Source of the DNA: Natrinema marinum
Lineage (GTDB): Archaea > Halobacteriota > Halobacteria > Halobacteriales > Natrialbaceae
Reading direction: 5' to 3'
Assembly (NCBI RefSeq): GCF_024296685.1
Contig: NZ_CP100763.1
Location: 3,286,001 to 3,350,000 of the forward strand
Length of the DNA stretch: 64,000 bases
The notes beneath the pieces were generated by a model that searched no databases, was not told the DNA's origin, and saw only the letters and a list, made by a program, of their open reading frames with translations. Position numbers and translations under genes: made by a program. Positions 53,719-61,808 of the stretch are shown here, in pieces (the first letter of the stretch is position 1; the number at the start of each line of letters is the position of its first letter).

Positions 53719-54717
53719 ATGGACGACCCGACGGAACAGCGGACGAAAGCCGCCACCTCGCAGGTCTCCCGGCTCGACTTCGACATCGAGTGGCCGCCGA
53801 AACACGCCGCGGCCTATCTCATCGAGGAACCGGCCCCGACCCTGATCGACACCGGCGATCCGGAAGACCGCGGCGAAGCGACCATCCGCGAGGGGCTGGC
53901 CGCGAAAGGGTACGATCTCGAGGATATCGAAGCGGTCGTCGTCACTCACCCGCACAGCGACCACATCGGACAGGTGCCGCTGTTGCGCGAGGCCGGCGCG
54001 ACCGTATACGCTCCCCGGACCGTTCTCGAGCAACTCGAGCGCGACGCGACCGACCTCGCGGCGGGCGTCCGCGAGGTCGGCCGCTCGGCGGGCTACCGCG
54101 GCGAGGCGATCGAACGCGAGGTCGAGCGCGCCCAGTCGTCACTGCGGCGCAACCGGCGGTTGCTCGCGCCCGACGAGGCTGTCCCGTTCGAGTTCGACGA
54201 GCCGTTTACCGTCGCGGGCCGCGAGTTCGAAGCGATCCACACGCCCGGCCACCAGATTCACCATGCAAGCCTCGCGACGGAACTGAACGGCGAGCGCGCG
54301 CTGTTCAGCGGCGACGCGCTCATCGAGCCGTTCCGGCCCGGCGCGATCCACGTCGGGATCGACTACAAGGCCTACGACGCCGTCGACGCGTTCCACCGCG
54401 CGATGGACCGTCTCGAGGGCCGACCGTTCGATCGCGTCTACCCCGGTCACGGACCGGTCTTTACCGACTACGAGGGGGCGATCGAGAGCACGCGATCGGC
54501 GCTCGAGTCGCTCACCGGCGAGACGTTCGAGGCGGTCGCGAGCGTCGGCCCCGCGACGCCGATGGAGATCACCCGCCACCGCGCCGGCGAGGTCCGGTAT
54601 CCGGCGCAGTTGCTCGATACGCTCGGCGCGCTCGGCACGCTCGAGGGCCGCGATCGGGTCCAGTACAAAGAGCGCGACGGGGTCCGCCACTACTCGGTCA
54701 AGAAGGCCTCGCCGTGA
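53719..54717 (+). CDS. Metallo-beta-lactamase-fold hydrolase
   Basis: 332 residues. Zinc motif THPHSDH gives His77, His79, Asp81 and His82; HTPGHQIHHASL, LFSGDALI and YPGHGPVF supply the rest. A C-terminal helical extension (about 260-332) is like the LACTB2/MBL proteins that also carry a winged-helix segment. A GAGGG sequence six bases before the ATG suggests re-initiation after the ACAD gene, 9 bp away. The last 28 bp overlap the 3' end of the convergent LLM gene. It could be a thioesterase for the same acyl-CoA pathway. Confidence 0.88.
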   Translation: MDDPTEQRTKAATSQVSRLDFDIEWPPKHAAAYLIEEPAPTLIDTGDPEDRGEATIREGLAAKGYDLEDIEAVVVTHPHSDHIGQVPLLREAGATVYAPRTVLEQLERDATDLAAGVREVGRSAGYRGEAIEREVERAQSSLRRNRRLLAPDEAVPFEFDEPFTVAGREFEAIHTPGHQIHHASLATELNGERALFSGDALIEPFRPGAIHVGIDYKAYDAVDAFHRAMDRLEGRPFDRVYPGHGPVFTDYEGAIESTRSALESLTGETFEAVASVGPATPMEITRHRAGEVRYPAQLLDTLGALGTLEGRDRVQYKERDGVRHYSVKKASP

Positions 54718-55679
54718 TCGAGCGGGAGGACGATGCGGTCGGCGATGCCGCCGTAGACGTCCTCCGCCTCCGCGAGTAATTCTTCGGGCGGCGCTTCGAT
54801 CGCGAACGTCGCCACCATCTCGTCGGTGATCAGGTCGGTCATCTCGTCCCAGCGCTGCTCCTTCGAGAGTTCATGTAACTCCTCCCCGAGGGAGCGCCAG
54901 CCGTGGTGGGCGAGCACGTCGTGGTAGGTGCGGGTGCTGCCGTAGAAGGCGATTCGCCGCTTGACCTCCGCGCGGGACTGCTCGCGTTCCTCCTCGGTTT
55001 CGCCCGTCACGACGAACGGGCTCGCCGAGAGCGACACGTCCTCGAGCGAGCGGTCCCCGCGGTCGGCCCCCTCGGCGACGGTCGGCGCGATGACGTCGTC
55101 GGTGTAGCCGGGGGTGTTGAAGACGTGCATGTCCAGCCCGTCGCAGAGTTCGCCCGCGAGCCGAATGTTGTACTCGTTGACGCCCGCGATGTAGATGGGC
55201 ACGTCGGGGTGGTCGATCGGCCCCGGATTGAAGTTGTCCGTCATCAGCGAGAACGAGTAGTGCTCGCCCTGATAGTCTAAGTCGGCCTCGCCCTGGAAGA
55301 CGTCGAAGATGTGCTGGAGGGACTCGACCACTTCGCGCAGCCGCGGCCCCGGCGACTCCCAGTCGACGCTGAAGCGCCGCTCGTTGTGGCCCTTGACCTG
55401 CGTGCCGATCCCGAGGACGAACCGGCCGTCGGAGTACCGTGCGAGGTCCCAGGCGGTGTAGGCGAGCGCCATTGGACTGCGGGTAAAGGACAGCGCGATG
55501 CGTGTCCCCTGCTGGATCTCGTCCGTTCGGTCGGCGATCAGCGGATGGGGAAGGAACGCGTCGTTGTCCATCTCGGGCGTCCAGACGCCGTCGAAGCCGA
55601 GTTCCTCGGCACGCGCGGCCGCGTCGCCGGAGTCGGTTGATAAGCCGGGCACCATCGCGTCGATGCGAAGGTCTGACAT
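54690..55679 (-). CDS. Luciferase-like (LLM) probable F420-dependent oxidoreductase
   Basis: 329 residues, TIM-barrel of the bacterial luciferase family. The N-terminus AAARAEELGFDGVWTPE, the GRFVLGIGTQVKGHNERR segment and VPIYIAGVNEYNIRLAGE are typical of the F420-type group such as Mer or F420-dependent dehydrogenases in haloarchaea. It would transfer hydride between F420H2 and an unknown substrate. Its 3' end overlaps the convergent MBL gene. Its own start at 55679 is in a 100-bp gap downstream of the 2-hydroxyacid dehydrogenase. Confidence 0.88.
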   Translation of the reverse strand: MSDLRIDAMVPGLSTDSGDAAARAEELGFDGVWTPEMDNDAFLPHPLIADRTDEIQQGTRIALSFTRSPMALAYTAWDLARYSDGRFVLGIGTQVKGHNERRFSVDWESPGPRLREVVESLQHIFDVFQGEADLDYQGEHYSFSLMTDNFNPGPIDHPDVPIYIAGVNEYNIRLAGELCDGLDMHVFNTPGYTDDVIAPTVAEGADRGDRSLEDVSLSASPFVVTGETEEEREQSRAEVKRRIAFYGSTRTYHDVLAHHGWRSLGEELHELSKEQRWDEMTDLITDEMVATFAIEAPPEELLAEAEDVYGGIADRIVLPLDHGEAFLTE

Positions 55680-55781
55680 ACACGATCCTCGACGTGACGG
55701 GGCTTCAATCTATGGCCGCGTTTCGCGGCCGCTCGAGCAAAAAACGAGCACGAGGGGCGAGCCGGCCGCGTCTTCGCCCGC

Positions 55782-56720
55782 TCAGACGACCCGGTTCTCG
55801 AGGGCCTCGCCCTCGCGGAACCGGTCGTAGTTCCGCAGGAAGATGTCGGCGCAGCGCTCCCAGTAGTGGGGCGTGCTGCCCGCCATGTGCGGCGTCACGA
55901 GCACGTCGTCGCGGTCCCACAGCGGCGACTCCGCTGGGAGGGGCTCCGCTTCGAAGACGTCCAGCGCGGCTCCGCCAAGTTCGTCGGCCTCGAGCGCGTC
56001 GACGAGTGCGGGCTGGTCGACGACCCCGCCGCGGGCGATGTTGACCAGCACCGCGTCGTCCGAGAGCGTCGCGAGGGCGTCGGCGTCGATCAGCCCCCGC
56101 GTCTCGTCGGTCAGCGGGCAGGCCAGGACGAGGTAGTCGCTCGCTTCGAGGACGGACTCGAGTTCGTCCGCCCCGTAGATCTCGTCGACGCCGTCGGGCG
56201 CGTCGGTCGGGTCCCGCTTGGTTCCGATCACGCGGGCGTCGAAGGTCCGGCAGTACTCAGCCACTTTCGAGCCGATCGCGCCGACGCCGACGATGCCGAC
56301 CGTTCGGTCGCCGAGTTCGCCGCCCATGTACCGCTCCCACTCCCGCCGGCGTTGCTGGGCGACCGCCCGGTCGAAGCCCCGTTCGAAGTGCAGCAGGTAG
56401 CCGAGCACCTGCTGGCCGATCGGTTTCGCGTGGATCCCCGAGACGTTCGTCAGCGCCACGCCGCGGTCGGCCAGCGCATCGTGATCGAAGAAGTCTGTCC
56501 CGGCGCTCAGCGCCTGTACCCACTCGAGGTCGCCGGCAGCCTCGAGCACGTCGTCGGGGAGCCGGTGGGTGACGAGCACGTCCGCGTCGGCGACTGCGTC
56601 GAGGAGGTCGTCCTCGTCTTCGACGTGCTCGAGGTCGATCTCCGGCCGACGCTCGCAGATTGCGGCGACCAGTCGCGGTCCGCCGCCCGAGAGGATGTGC
56701 GGGGAGACGACGATCGTCAC
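55782..56720 (-). CDS. D-isomer-specific 2-hydroxyacid dehydrogenase
   Basis: 312 residues; interconverts a 2-hydroxyacid and 2-ketoacid with NAD(P)H. The dinucleotide motif is GIVGVGAIGSKVAEYC; catalytic Arg (NIARGGVVDQ), Glu (DVFEAEPLP) and His (VTPHMAGSTPHYWER) follow the family order. The basic TKRD after the second beta strand may indicate NADP. It starts 3 bp after the end of the acyl-CoA ligase gene, so the two are one operon. The actual acid may be a product released by the pathway. Confidence 0.91.
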   Translation of the reverse strand: MTIVVSPHILSGGGPRLVAAICERRPEIDLEHVEDEDDLLDAVADADVLVTHRLPDDVLEAAGDLEWVQALSAGTDFFDHDALADRGVALTNVSGIHAKPIGQQVLGYLLHFERGFDRAVAQQRRREWERYMGGELGDRTVGIVGVGAIGSKVAEYCRTFDARVIGTKRDPTDAPDGVDEIYGADELESVLEASDYLVLACPLTDETRGLIDADALATLSDDAVLVNIARGGVVDQPALVDALEADELGGAALDVFEAEPLPAESPLWDRDDVLVTPHMAGSTPHYWERCADIFLRNYDRFREGEALENRVV

Positions 56721-56723
56721 GCG

Positions 56724-58316
56724 TTAGCTGTCCTCCGCTTCCTCGGCGTCCTCGCTTCCGTCCGCTTCCTCGAGCTTGTACTTCTGGATCTTCCCCGACG
56801 TGGTCCGCGGCAGCTCGTCGATGAACTCGACCTCGCGGGGGTGTTTGTAGGAGGCGACGTTGTCGAGGAAGTACTCCTTGATCTCCTCGGCGGTGATGTC
56901 CTCGCCGGCCACGACGCCCGGCGCGGTGACGACGTAGGCTTTGGGCACCTCGTTGCGCCGCTCGTCCGGAATCCCGACGACTGCGCCCTCCGCGACGGCC
57001 TCGTGTTCCGAGAGGAGCTCCTCGAGTTCGCTCGGGTAGATGTTGTACCCCGCGGAGTTGATCATGTGCTTCTTGCGGTCGACGATCTCGTAGTAGTTGT
57101 CGGCGTCCCGGCGGGCGATATCGCCGGTGCGGAACCAGCCGTCGTCGGTGAAGGCCCGCTCGGTCGCCTCGGGCATCCCGTGGTAGCCCTTCATGACCTG
57201 CGGGCCGCGGACGAGGAGTTCGCCCTCCTCGCCGATGGCGACCGTCTCGCCGCTCCCGTCGACGATCTTGGCCTCGGTCATCCGGGTCGGCTGGCCGATC
57301 GTGCCGTGACGGAGGCCGAAGGTCGACCCGCTCTGGGAGTGGGTCGCGCCGTTGGTCTCGGTCAGGCCGTACCCCTCGCTCATCTCGACGCCCGCGGTCT
57401 CCTCGAACTCCTCTTGGACCGCGACGGACATCTTCGCGCCGCCCTCGCCGGCCGACTCGAGGCTGGTCAGATCGTACTCGCCGAAGCGCTCGCTGTTGAT
57501 CATGTCGACGTACATCGCGGTGACGCCGACGTAGTGGGTGATGCCGGCTTCCTCGATCAGTTCCATCGCGGCGTCGCCGTCCCAGTTGGCCGCACTCCGC
57601 AGGTAGACGCTCCCGCCCCGGACCAGCGGCTGCCACGCGGTGTGGGTGAAGCCGGTGATGTGATACAGCGGCAGCCAGACGAGGCTGCGTACGTCCTCGT
57701 CGTCGAGTTCGCTCTCCTGGGAGAGCACCGAGAACGTCTGGGCGCGGAAGTTGCGGTGGGTCAGTTGGACGCCCTTGGGCTTGCCTGTCGTCCCGGAGGT
57801 GTAGGGCAGGAGCGCCACATCGTCGTCGTCGCGCTCGACGAACGTCTCCTCGCCGCGGACATCCTCGAAGGCGTGGACGCCCTCGCTCTCGGAGTCGACC
57901 GAGATGACCGCCGGGTCCCAGTCGATCGCCTCGAGGGCCTCCTCGAGATACGGTTCTAACGCGACGTGCGTGAGGACGGCTGTGGCCTCGGTGTCCTCGA
58001 GTTGGTAGGTCAGCTCGCGTTTGCGGTACTGGGGGTTGACCGGCGAGACGATCGCGCCGGCTTTGAACGCGCCGAGCGCGCCGATCAGGTACGGCGGGCA
58101 GTTCGGCAGGTACTGCAGCATCACGTCGCCGGGTTCGATCCCGAGGTCGGCCAGCCCGCCGGCGAAGCGCGAACTCGCGGCCTGGAGATCCTCGTGAGTC
58201 AGCGTCTGTCCGTGGTATTCGATCGCCTGCGCGTCCCCGTGGTGGCGCACCGTCTCGTCGTGGAGTCGGGCGACGTTGCCGGCTCTGGCACCCTCGCTAA
58301 CGCTTGCCAAATCCAT
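56724..58316 (-). CDS. Acyl-CoA ligase (AMP-forming)
   Basis: 530 residues. Motifs are LPYTSGTTGKPKG, GYGLTETNGATH, WFRTGDIARRD and VDRKKHMINSAGYNIYPSELEE, with the late Lys in RTTSGKIQKYKL. It is closest in pattern to medium-chain/long-chain acyl-CoA synthetases of FadD3 or 4-coumarate type, but the acid is unknown. The start MDLASVSEG at 58316 is about 25 bp from a strong TATA box, which makes the five-codon-longer start less likely. The C-terminus (about 515-530) is an acidic tail. It is followed by the 2-hydroxyacid dehydrogenase. Confidence 0.92.
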   Translation of the reverse strand: MDLASVSEGARAGNVARLHDETVRHHGDAQAIEYHGQTLTHEDLQAASSRFAGGLADLGIEPGDVMLQYLPNCPPYLIGALGAFKAGAIVSPVNPQYRKRELTYQLEDTEATAVLTHVALEPYLEEALEAIDWDPAVISVDSESEGVHAFEDVRGEETFVERDDDDVALLPYTSGTTGKPKGVQLTHRNFRAQTFSVLSQESELDDEDVRSLVWLPLYHITGFTHTAWQPLVRGGSVYLRSAANWDGDAAMELIEEAGITHYVGVTAMYVDMINSERFGEYDLTSLESAGEGGAKMSVAVQEEFEETAGVEMSEGYGLTETNGATHSQSGSTFGLRHGTIGQPTRMTEAKIVDGSGETVAIGEEGELLVRGPQVMKGYHGMPEATERAFTDDGWFRTGDIARRDADNYYEIVDRKKHMINSAGYNIYPSELEELLSEHEAVAEGAVVGIPDERRNEVPKAYVVTAPGVVAGEDITAEEIKEYFLDNVASYKHPREVEFIDELPRTTSGKIQKYKLEEADGSEDAEEAEDS

Positions 58317-58336
58317 GGGTATTGGTATCATGGAAT

Positions 58337-58345
58337 GATATAAAA
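58337..58345 (-). promoter_or_regulatory. TATA box of the acyl-CoA ligase at 58316
   Basis: TTTTATATC on the minus strand, centred 25 bp before the start codon. It is one of the clearest TATA boxes in the window. Confidence 0.7.
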
Positions 58346-58511
58346 TAGTATCCATGTGTGGCGTGCTGACGCCGGGCCTGTGACCGACTCGCGGTCCGTT
58401 CGCGGCTCTCTGCACCGCCAGCGGTCACGCGAGCCGACCCGAGAGCAAGAATACGTGCATTGGTACCCTCTACCACAAGTTATTTGGGTTCGGTGACGAT
58501 ATCGGGAGACG

Positions 58512-58550
58512 ATGACACGGTCCGCGAGACGGAGGGAGACCCGTGGCTGA
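58512..58550 (+). CDS. Possible leader mini-ORF of the thiolase-like gene
   Basis: ATG at 58512 opens a 12-codon frame (MTRSARRRETRG) ending at TGA 58548-58550, overlapping the GTG start of the thiolase-like gene by 8 bp. AGTTATTTG at 58479-58487 is centred about 28 bp upstream, so a leaderless transcript would begin here. Basic composition; not a known protein. Coupled reinitiation is inference. Confidence 0.35.
   Translation: MTRSARRRETRG
58531..58536 (+). promoter_or_regulatory. Ribosome-binding site deciding the GTG start at 58543
   Basis: GGAGGG lies six bases before the GTG of the thiolase-like gene and matches the anti-SD of 16S rRNA. It lies inside the mini-ORF. It supports GTG, rather than an internal ATG, as start codon. 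Confidence 0.6.
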
Positions 58551-59691
58551 ACCGATCCTGGCGGGCGTCGCCGAGAGCGACCTCGGCGAGACCCCCGACC
58601 GGAACTGGCTCGACAACGCGGCGATCGCGACCGTTCGCGCCTTAGAGGACGCCGGCTGTGCCCTCGAGGAGGTCGACGGCGTCGCGGTCGCCGGCGGGAA
58701 CGACTACATGCCGGCGCTGATCCTTTCGGAGTACCTCGACCTCGAGGAGCCCTCGTTCCTCGAGGGCACGGAGATCGGCGGTTCGTCGTTCGAGCACTTC
58801 TGTGGCCACGTCCGCGACGCGATGGCCCGCGACGAGGCCGACGTGGTGGTCGTCGCCTACGGCTCGACGGGCAAGACCGGGCCCGGCAGGGACCAGTCGC
58901 TCGAGGTCACCCATCCCGTCGACGGCTTCGTTCGACCCACAGGCCTGTTCCGACCGCCGGGGGCGTACGCGATGGCCGCCCGCCGGCACATGCACGAGTA
59001 CGGGACGACCGAGAAGCAGCTGGCTGAGATCGCGGTCGCGACCCGCGAGTGGGCGTCGATGAACCCCAAAGCCGCTCAGCAGGAGCCGATTACCGTCGAC
59101 GACGTGCTCGAGTCGCGACAGATCGCCGAGCCGTTCAACCTGCTGGACTGCTGTCTGGTCTCCGACGGTGGCGGGGCGGTCGTCCTCGTCAGCGAGGAGA
59201 AGGCCCGCGAACTCGGGGTCCCCCCGATTTCGGTCGCGGGCGTCGCCTCGACGAGCACCCACCGTCAGGACATCAGCGAAATGCCCGACATGACGACGAC
59301 CGGCGCGGCGGTCACGGGACCGAAAGCCTTCGAGCAAGCCGGGATTACCCACGACGACGTCGACGTCGCCCAGCTATACGACTCGTTTACCTACACCGCG
59401 TTGGTGACCCTCGAGGACCTCGGCTTCTGCGAAAAGGGCGAGGGCGGCGAGTTCGTCTCGGGCGGGACGACCGCCCCCGGCGGCGAGCTCCCGATGAACA
59501 CGCAGGGCGGCGGCCTCTCGTACTGCCATCCAGGTCACTTCGGCGTCTTCGTCCTCATCGAGGCCGTCCGACAGCTTCGGGGCGATTACACGGGCGAGCG
59601 CCAGGTCGACGACGCCGAGGTCGCGGTCGCCCACGGCACCGGCGGCATCCTATCCTCGAGTAGCACCGTCGTCCTCCGGAGGGAAGCATGA
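58543..59691 (+). CDS. Thiolase-fold (SCP-x/Ltp-like) protein lacking the nucleophilic Cys
   Basis: 382 residues. The fold is recognisable from VRALEDAGCALEEVDGVAVA, DVAQLYDSFTYTALVTLEDLG and a C-terminal GGLSYCHPGHFGVFVLIEAV. At the usual nucleophile position the segment EIGGSSFEHF has Ser81-Ser82 instead of Cys, so classical thiolysis is doubtful. Its stop overlaps the DUF35 gene as ATGA. Actinobacterial Ltp2, a Cys-independent thiolase homologue, works with a DUF35 protein as a retro-aldolase in steroid side-chain breakdown; an equivalent C-C cleaving role here is inference. A non-catalytic scaffold is the alternative. Confidence 0.88.
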   Translation: MAEPILAGVAESDLGETPDRNWLDNAAIATVRALEDAGCALEEVDGVAVAGGNDYMPALILSEYLDLEEPSFLEGTEIGGSSFEHFCGHVRDAMARDEADVVVVAYGSTGKTGPGRDQSLEVTHPVDGFVRPTGLFRPPGAYAMAARRHMHEYGTTEKQLAEIAVATREWASMNPKAAQQEPITVDDVLESRQIAEPFNLLDCCLVSDGGGAVVLVSEEKARELGVPPISVAGVASTSTHRQDISEMPDMTTTGAAVTGPKAFEQAGITHDDVDVAQLYDSFTYTALVTLEDLGFCEKGEGGEFVSGGTTAPGGELPMNTQGGGLSYCHPGHFGVFVLIEAVRQLRGDYTGERQVDDAEVAVAHGTGGILSSSSTVVLRREA

Positions 59692-60113
59692 ACGCGCCCG
59701 TCGAGGACCGCCGCGAGGAGTGGGAGGGACCTGTCCCCGTCCCGACCGGCGCGACGGAACCGTTCTGGGAGGCCACGCTCGAGGGCGACCTCCTCTTTCA
59801 GGAGTGTGACTGCGGCAACCGCCAGCTCTACCCGCGGGCGGTCTGTACCGACTGCGGCGCGGAGGACCCGCCGTTCGAGGAGAGCGAGGGCGTCGGAACG
59901 ATCTACACCTACACCGTCTGCCACGTCCCCGGCGAACCCGGTTTCGGCGACCGAACCCCGTACGTCGTCGGCGCGATCGAACTCGCCGAGGGGCCGCGGC
60001 TGCTCGCGATGATCGACGCCGATCCCGACGACCTCGAGGTCGGGACGCCCGTCGCGGTACGGTTCTGGCGGATCTCCGACGAGGCCGCCATGCCGGTGTT
60101 CGTGCCGGAGTGA
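59688..60113 (+). CDS. DUF35 OB-fold/zinc-ribbon acyl-CoA-binding partner
   Basis: 141 residues. A rubredoxin-like zinc ribbon uses Cys40, Cys42, Cys53 and Cys56 (ECDCGNRQLYPR, VCTDCG). An OB fold follows (about 65-141) with GTIYTYTVCHVPGEPGF and a C-terminal FVPE. DUF35 proteins bind acyl-CoA and form complexes with thiolase-like partners. The ATGA overlap with the thiolase-like gene fixes stoichiometric synthesis. An N-terminal helix (about 1-32) probably wraps the partner. Confidence 0.92.
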   Translation: MNAPVEDRREEWEGPVPVPTGATEPFWEATLEGDLLFQECDCGNRQLYPRAVCTDCGAEDPPFEESEGVGTIYTYTVCHVPGEPGFGDRTPYVVGAIELAEGPRLLAMIDADPDDLEVGTPVAVRFWRISDEAAMPVFVPE

Positions 60114-60143
60114 GCGCCCCTTCGAAAAGCAGCGACCGTCTTT

Positions 60144-61175
60144 TCACTCGAGGTTGGCCGTCGCCGTCCCGGTCAGCAGCGTCTCGCCGCCGTCCGTCCA
60201 CGCTTCGAGTTCGATCTCCACCGTTCCGTCGGCCTCGTTGATCTCGACGACCTCGCCGCTGGCGACGACGGTGTCGCCGGGGAAGACCCGCGACTGGAAC
60301 CGGACGCCGAAGCTCGAAATATCCCGCAGTTCGAACCAGTTCGCGACGACGCGGGAGGTGACGCCGGCGGTGAACATCCCTTGCCCGAAGACGCTCTCGT
60401 TGCCCGCGGCCGTGGCGTAGGGCTCGTCGTAGTGGATCGGGTTGAAGTCGCCGCTCGCGCCGGCGTACTTGACGAACTGCTGGCGATCGAGGTCCTCGAC
60501 GACGACGTTCGGACCGGTGTCGCCGACCGCGATGTCGGCGAGGTCGCCGACGCGATCGAAGTTGCCGACGGTCGCCGGCGGCACGTCCGACTCGGCCGCG
60601 GCGGCGCCGCCGTTCGTCGCTGCCTCGGCGGATTCGCTCGAGGCGTCGTCACTCTCGCTTTCGGTGCTCTCCTCGTCGGCGTCGTCGTCGACCGCTCCCG
60701 AGGTCTCGATGGCGGTCGTGCGGTCGGTTAACACGAGTTCGTCGTCTCGATTTCGGTACTCGGTCTCGAGGACGGCGAATGTCATCGTGCCCGCACGCGG
60801 TCCCTCGCGCTGGAAGACATCCGCGAGCGTGGTCGTCCCCTCGAGGACGTCGCCGACGGCCATCGGGCGCTCGTACTCGTGGTGTTGCTCGCCGTGGAGG
60901 ACGTACTCGGGCTGGAAGGCCAGGTCGAAGCCCTTCCCGTCGACGTCTTCGGGGGTGTACCGCGGGAACCGGCCGACCTGGCTGTAGGTCAGCGGCGCGG
61001 GCACGCGGTCGTAGCCCCGCTCGGCGGCCGCCGCCTCGTCGCGGAAGATCGGGTCTTCGGACGTGATCGCGCGCGCGAACTCTTCGACCTTGCCGGCCTC
61101 GACGCGGAACTCTTCGACGGTGACGCGGCTGTCGCCAACCATCGCCTCGAGTTCCTCGATCGGTCTATTCGGCAT
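60144..61175 (-). CDS. MaoC-type double-hotdog enoyl-CoA hydratase
   Basis: 343 residues. An N-terminal FAS1-like hotdog (about 10-160) lacks obvious catalytic residues; the C-terminal MaoC domain has YAGASGDFNPIHYDEPYA, with Asp243 and His248 as the hydratase dyad. The halves are joined by a D/E/S/A-rich linker (about 160-200), probably disordered. It would hydrate a bulky 2-enoyl-CoA, as ChsH-type hydratases do in steroid degradation. It converges with the thiolase-like/DUF35 pair. AGAGGTGA six bases upstream of the ATG is a good ribosome-binding site. Confidence 0.9.
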   Translation of the reverse strand: MPNRPIEELEAMVGDSRVTVEEFRVEAGKVEEFARAITSEDPIFRDEAAAAERGYDRVPAPLTYSQVGRFPRYTPEDVDGKGFDLAFQPEYVLHGEQHHEYERPMAVGDVLEGTTTLADVFQREGPRAGTMTFAVLETEYRNRDDELVLTDRTTAIETSGAVDDDADEESTESESDDASSESAEAATNGGAAAAESDVPPATVGNFDRVGDLADIAVGDTGPNVVVEDLDRQQFVKYAGASGDFNPIHYDEPYATAAGNESVFGQGMFTAGVTSRVVANWFELRDISSFGVRFQSRVFPGDTVVASGEVVEINEADGTVEIELEAWTDGGETLLTGTATANLE

Positions 61176-61263
61176 CTCGAGTCACCTCTGTGGGCTCGCT
61201 GCCGATCGTCGCCGGTCGTTCGGTCGTCCTGCGCTGTCGGTCGGGGCCGTCTCCGCCTTGCAT
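61165..61263 (-). CDS. Possible leader mini-ORF of the MaoC gene
   Basis: ATG at 61263 opens a 32-codon frame (MQGGDGPDRQRR...) that overlaps the MaoC start and contains its ribosome-binding site. A TATA-like CTGTTATG (minus strand, centre about 61293) is about 30 bp upstream, so the ATG would be at the 5' end of the RNA. Evidence is positional only. Confidence 0.3.
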   Translation of the reverse strand: MQGGDGPDRQRRTTERPATIGSEPTEVTRDAE

Positions 61264-61416
61264 TGCCACGACGATTTGAGCACGACTGGCATAACAGTAC
61301 CTCTCTCGGAACCCGGGTCGATCGTATCCGAGGGTTGTGTGAGAGGCAGCCGGTTTCGATAGTTCATCTACCGGAGGGCAACCGAGCGTCTGCTTCCGTG
61401 GACACAAGGGATTTCG

Positions 61417-61462
61417 ACGTCCTCCCCAGCCGATTTCTCCTCACGGCGCTCCGCGCCGTTCG
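61417..61462. repeat. Dispersed intergenic element, copy B
   Basis: ACGTCCTCCCCAGCCGATT at 61417-61435 matches 22299-22317 except one base, then continues through TCAC and a 7-bp hairpin to GCCGTTCG. Both copies sit in intergenic DNA. Confidence 0.55.
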
Positions 61463-61675
61463 GATGGTTCGCGGGACCGCAGGTCCCGCGCTAACGCTCG
61501 GTCACAGGGCTCCCTCGCTCATCCACCGGAAGACGCATTGCGTCTTCCGAGCTGCTCGAAAACGCGTCGCGTTTTCGGCATCACGAGACGGCGAAGCCGT
61601 CTCGAACGACTTCGCTCGCAGGCTCGCGAAGACCTCGCACGGCGTCGGACCGCGGTTCGCCAAGGCAAACCGCGG
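61443..61675. repeat. Array of short perfect hairpins
   Basis: Successive inverted repeats: ACGGCGC/GCGCCGT (61443-61459), CGCGGGACC/GGTCCCGCG (61470-61490), CGGAAGACGC/GCGTCTTCCG (61527-61549), CGAAAACGC/GCGTTTTCG (61557-61577), CGAGACGGC/GCCGTCTCG (61584-61604), and CCGCGGTTCGCC/GGCAAACCGCGG with one mismatch (61650-61675). Arms are 7-12 bp, loops 2-3 bases, and each arm has a different sequence. Confidence 0.85.
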
Positions 61676-61808
61676 CCCAGCGCGCGCCACCCGCACGTGG
61701 TCGGCCGATCGCGTGTCGCTCGGTTCCGCTACCACTGGCCGACTCGAGCGCTCTCCCCCACACCGGTCGAATAGCTTATAATGAACGTCGATGAATCCGT
61801 AGACACGA

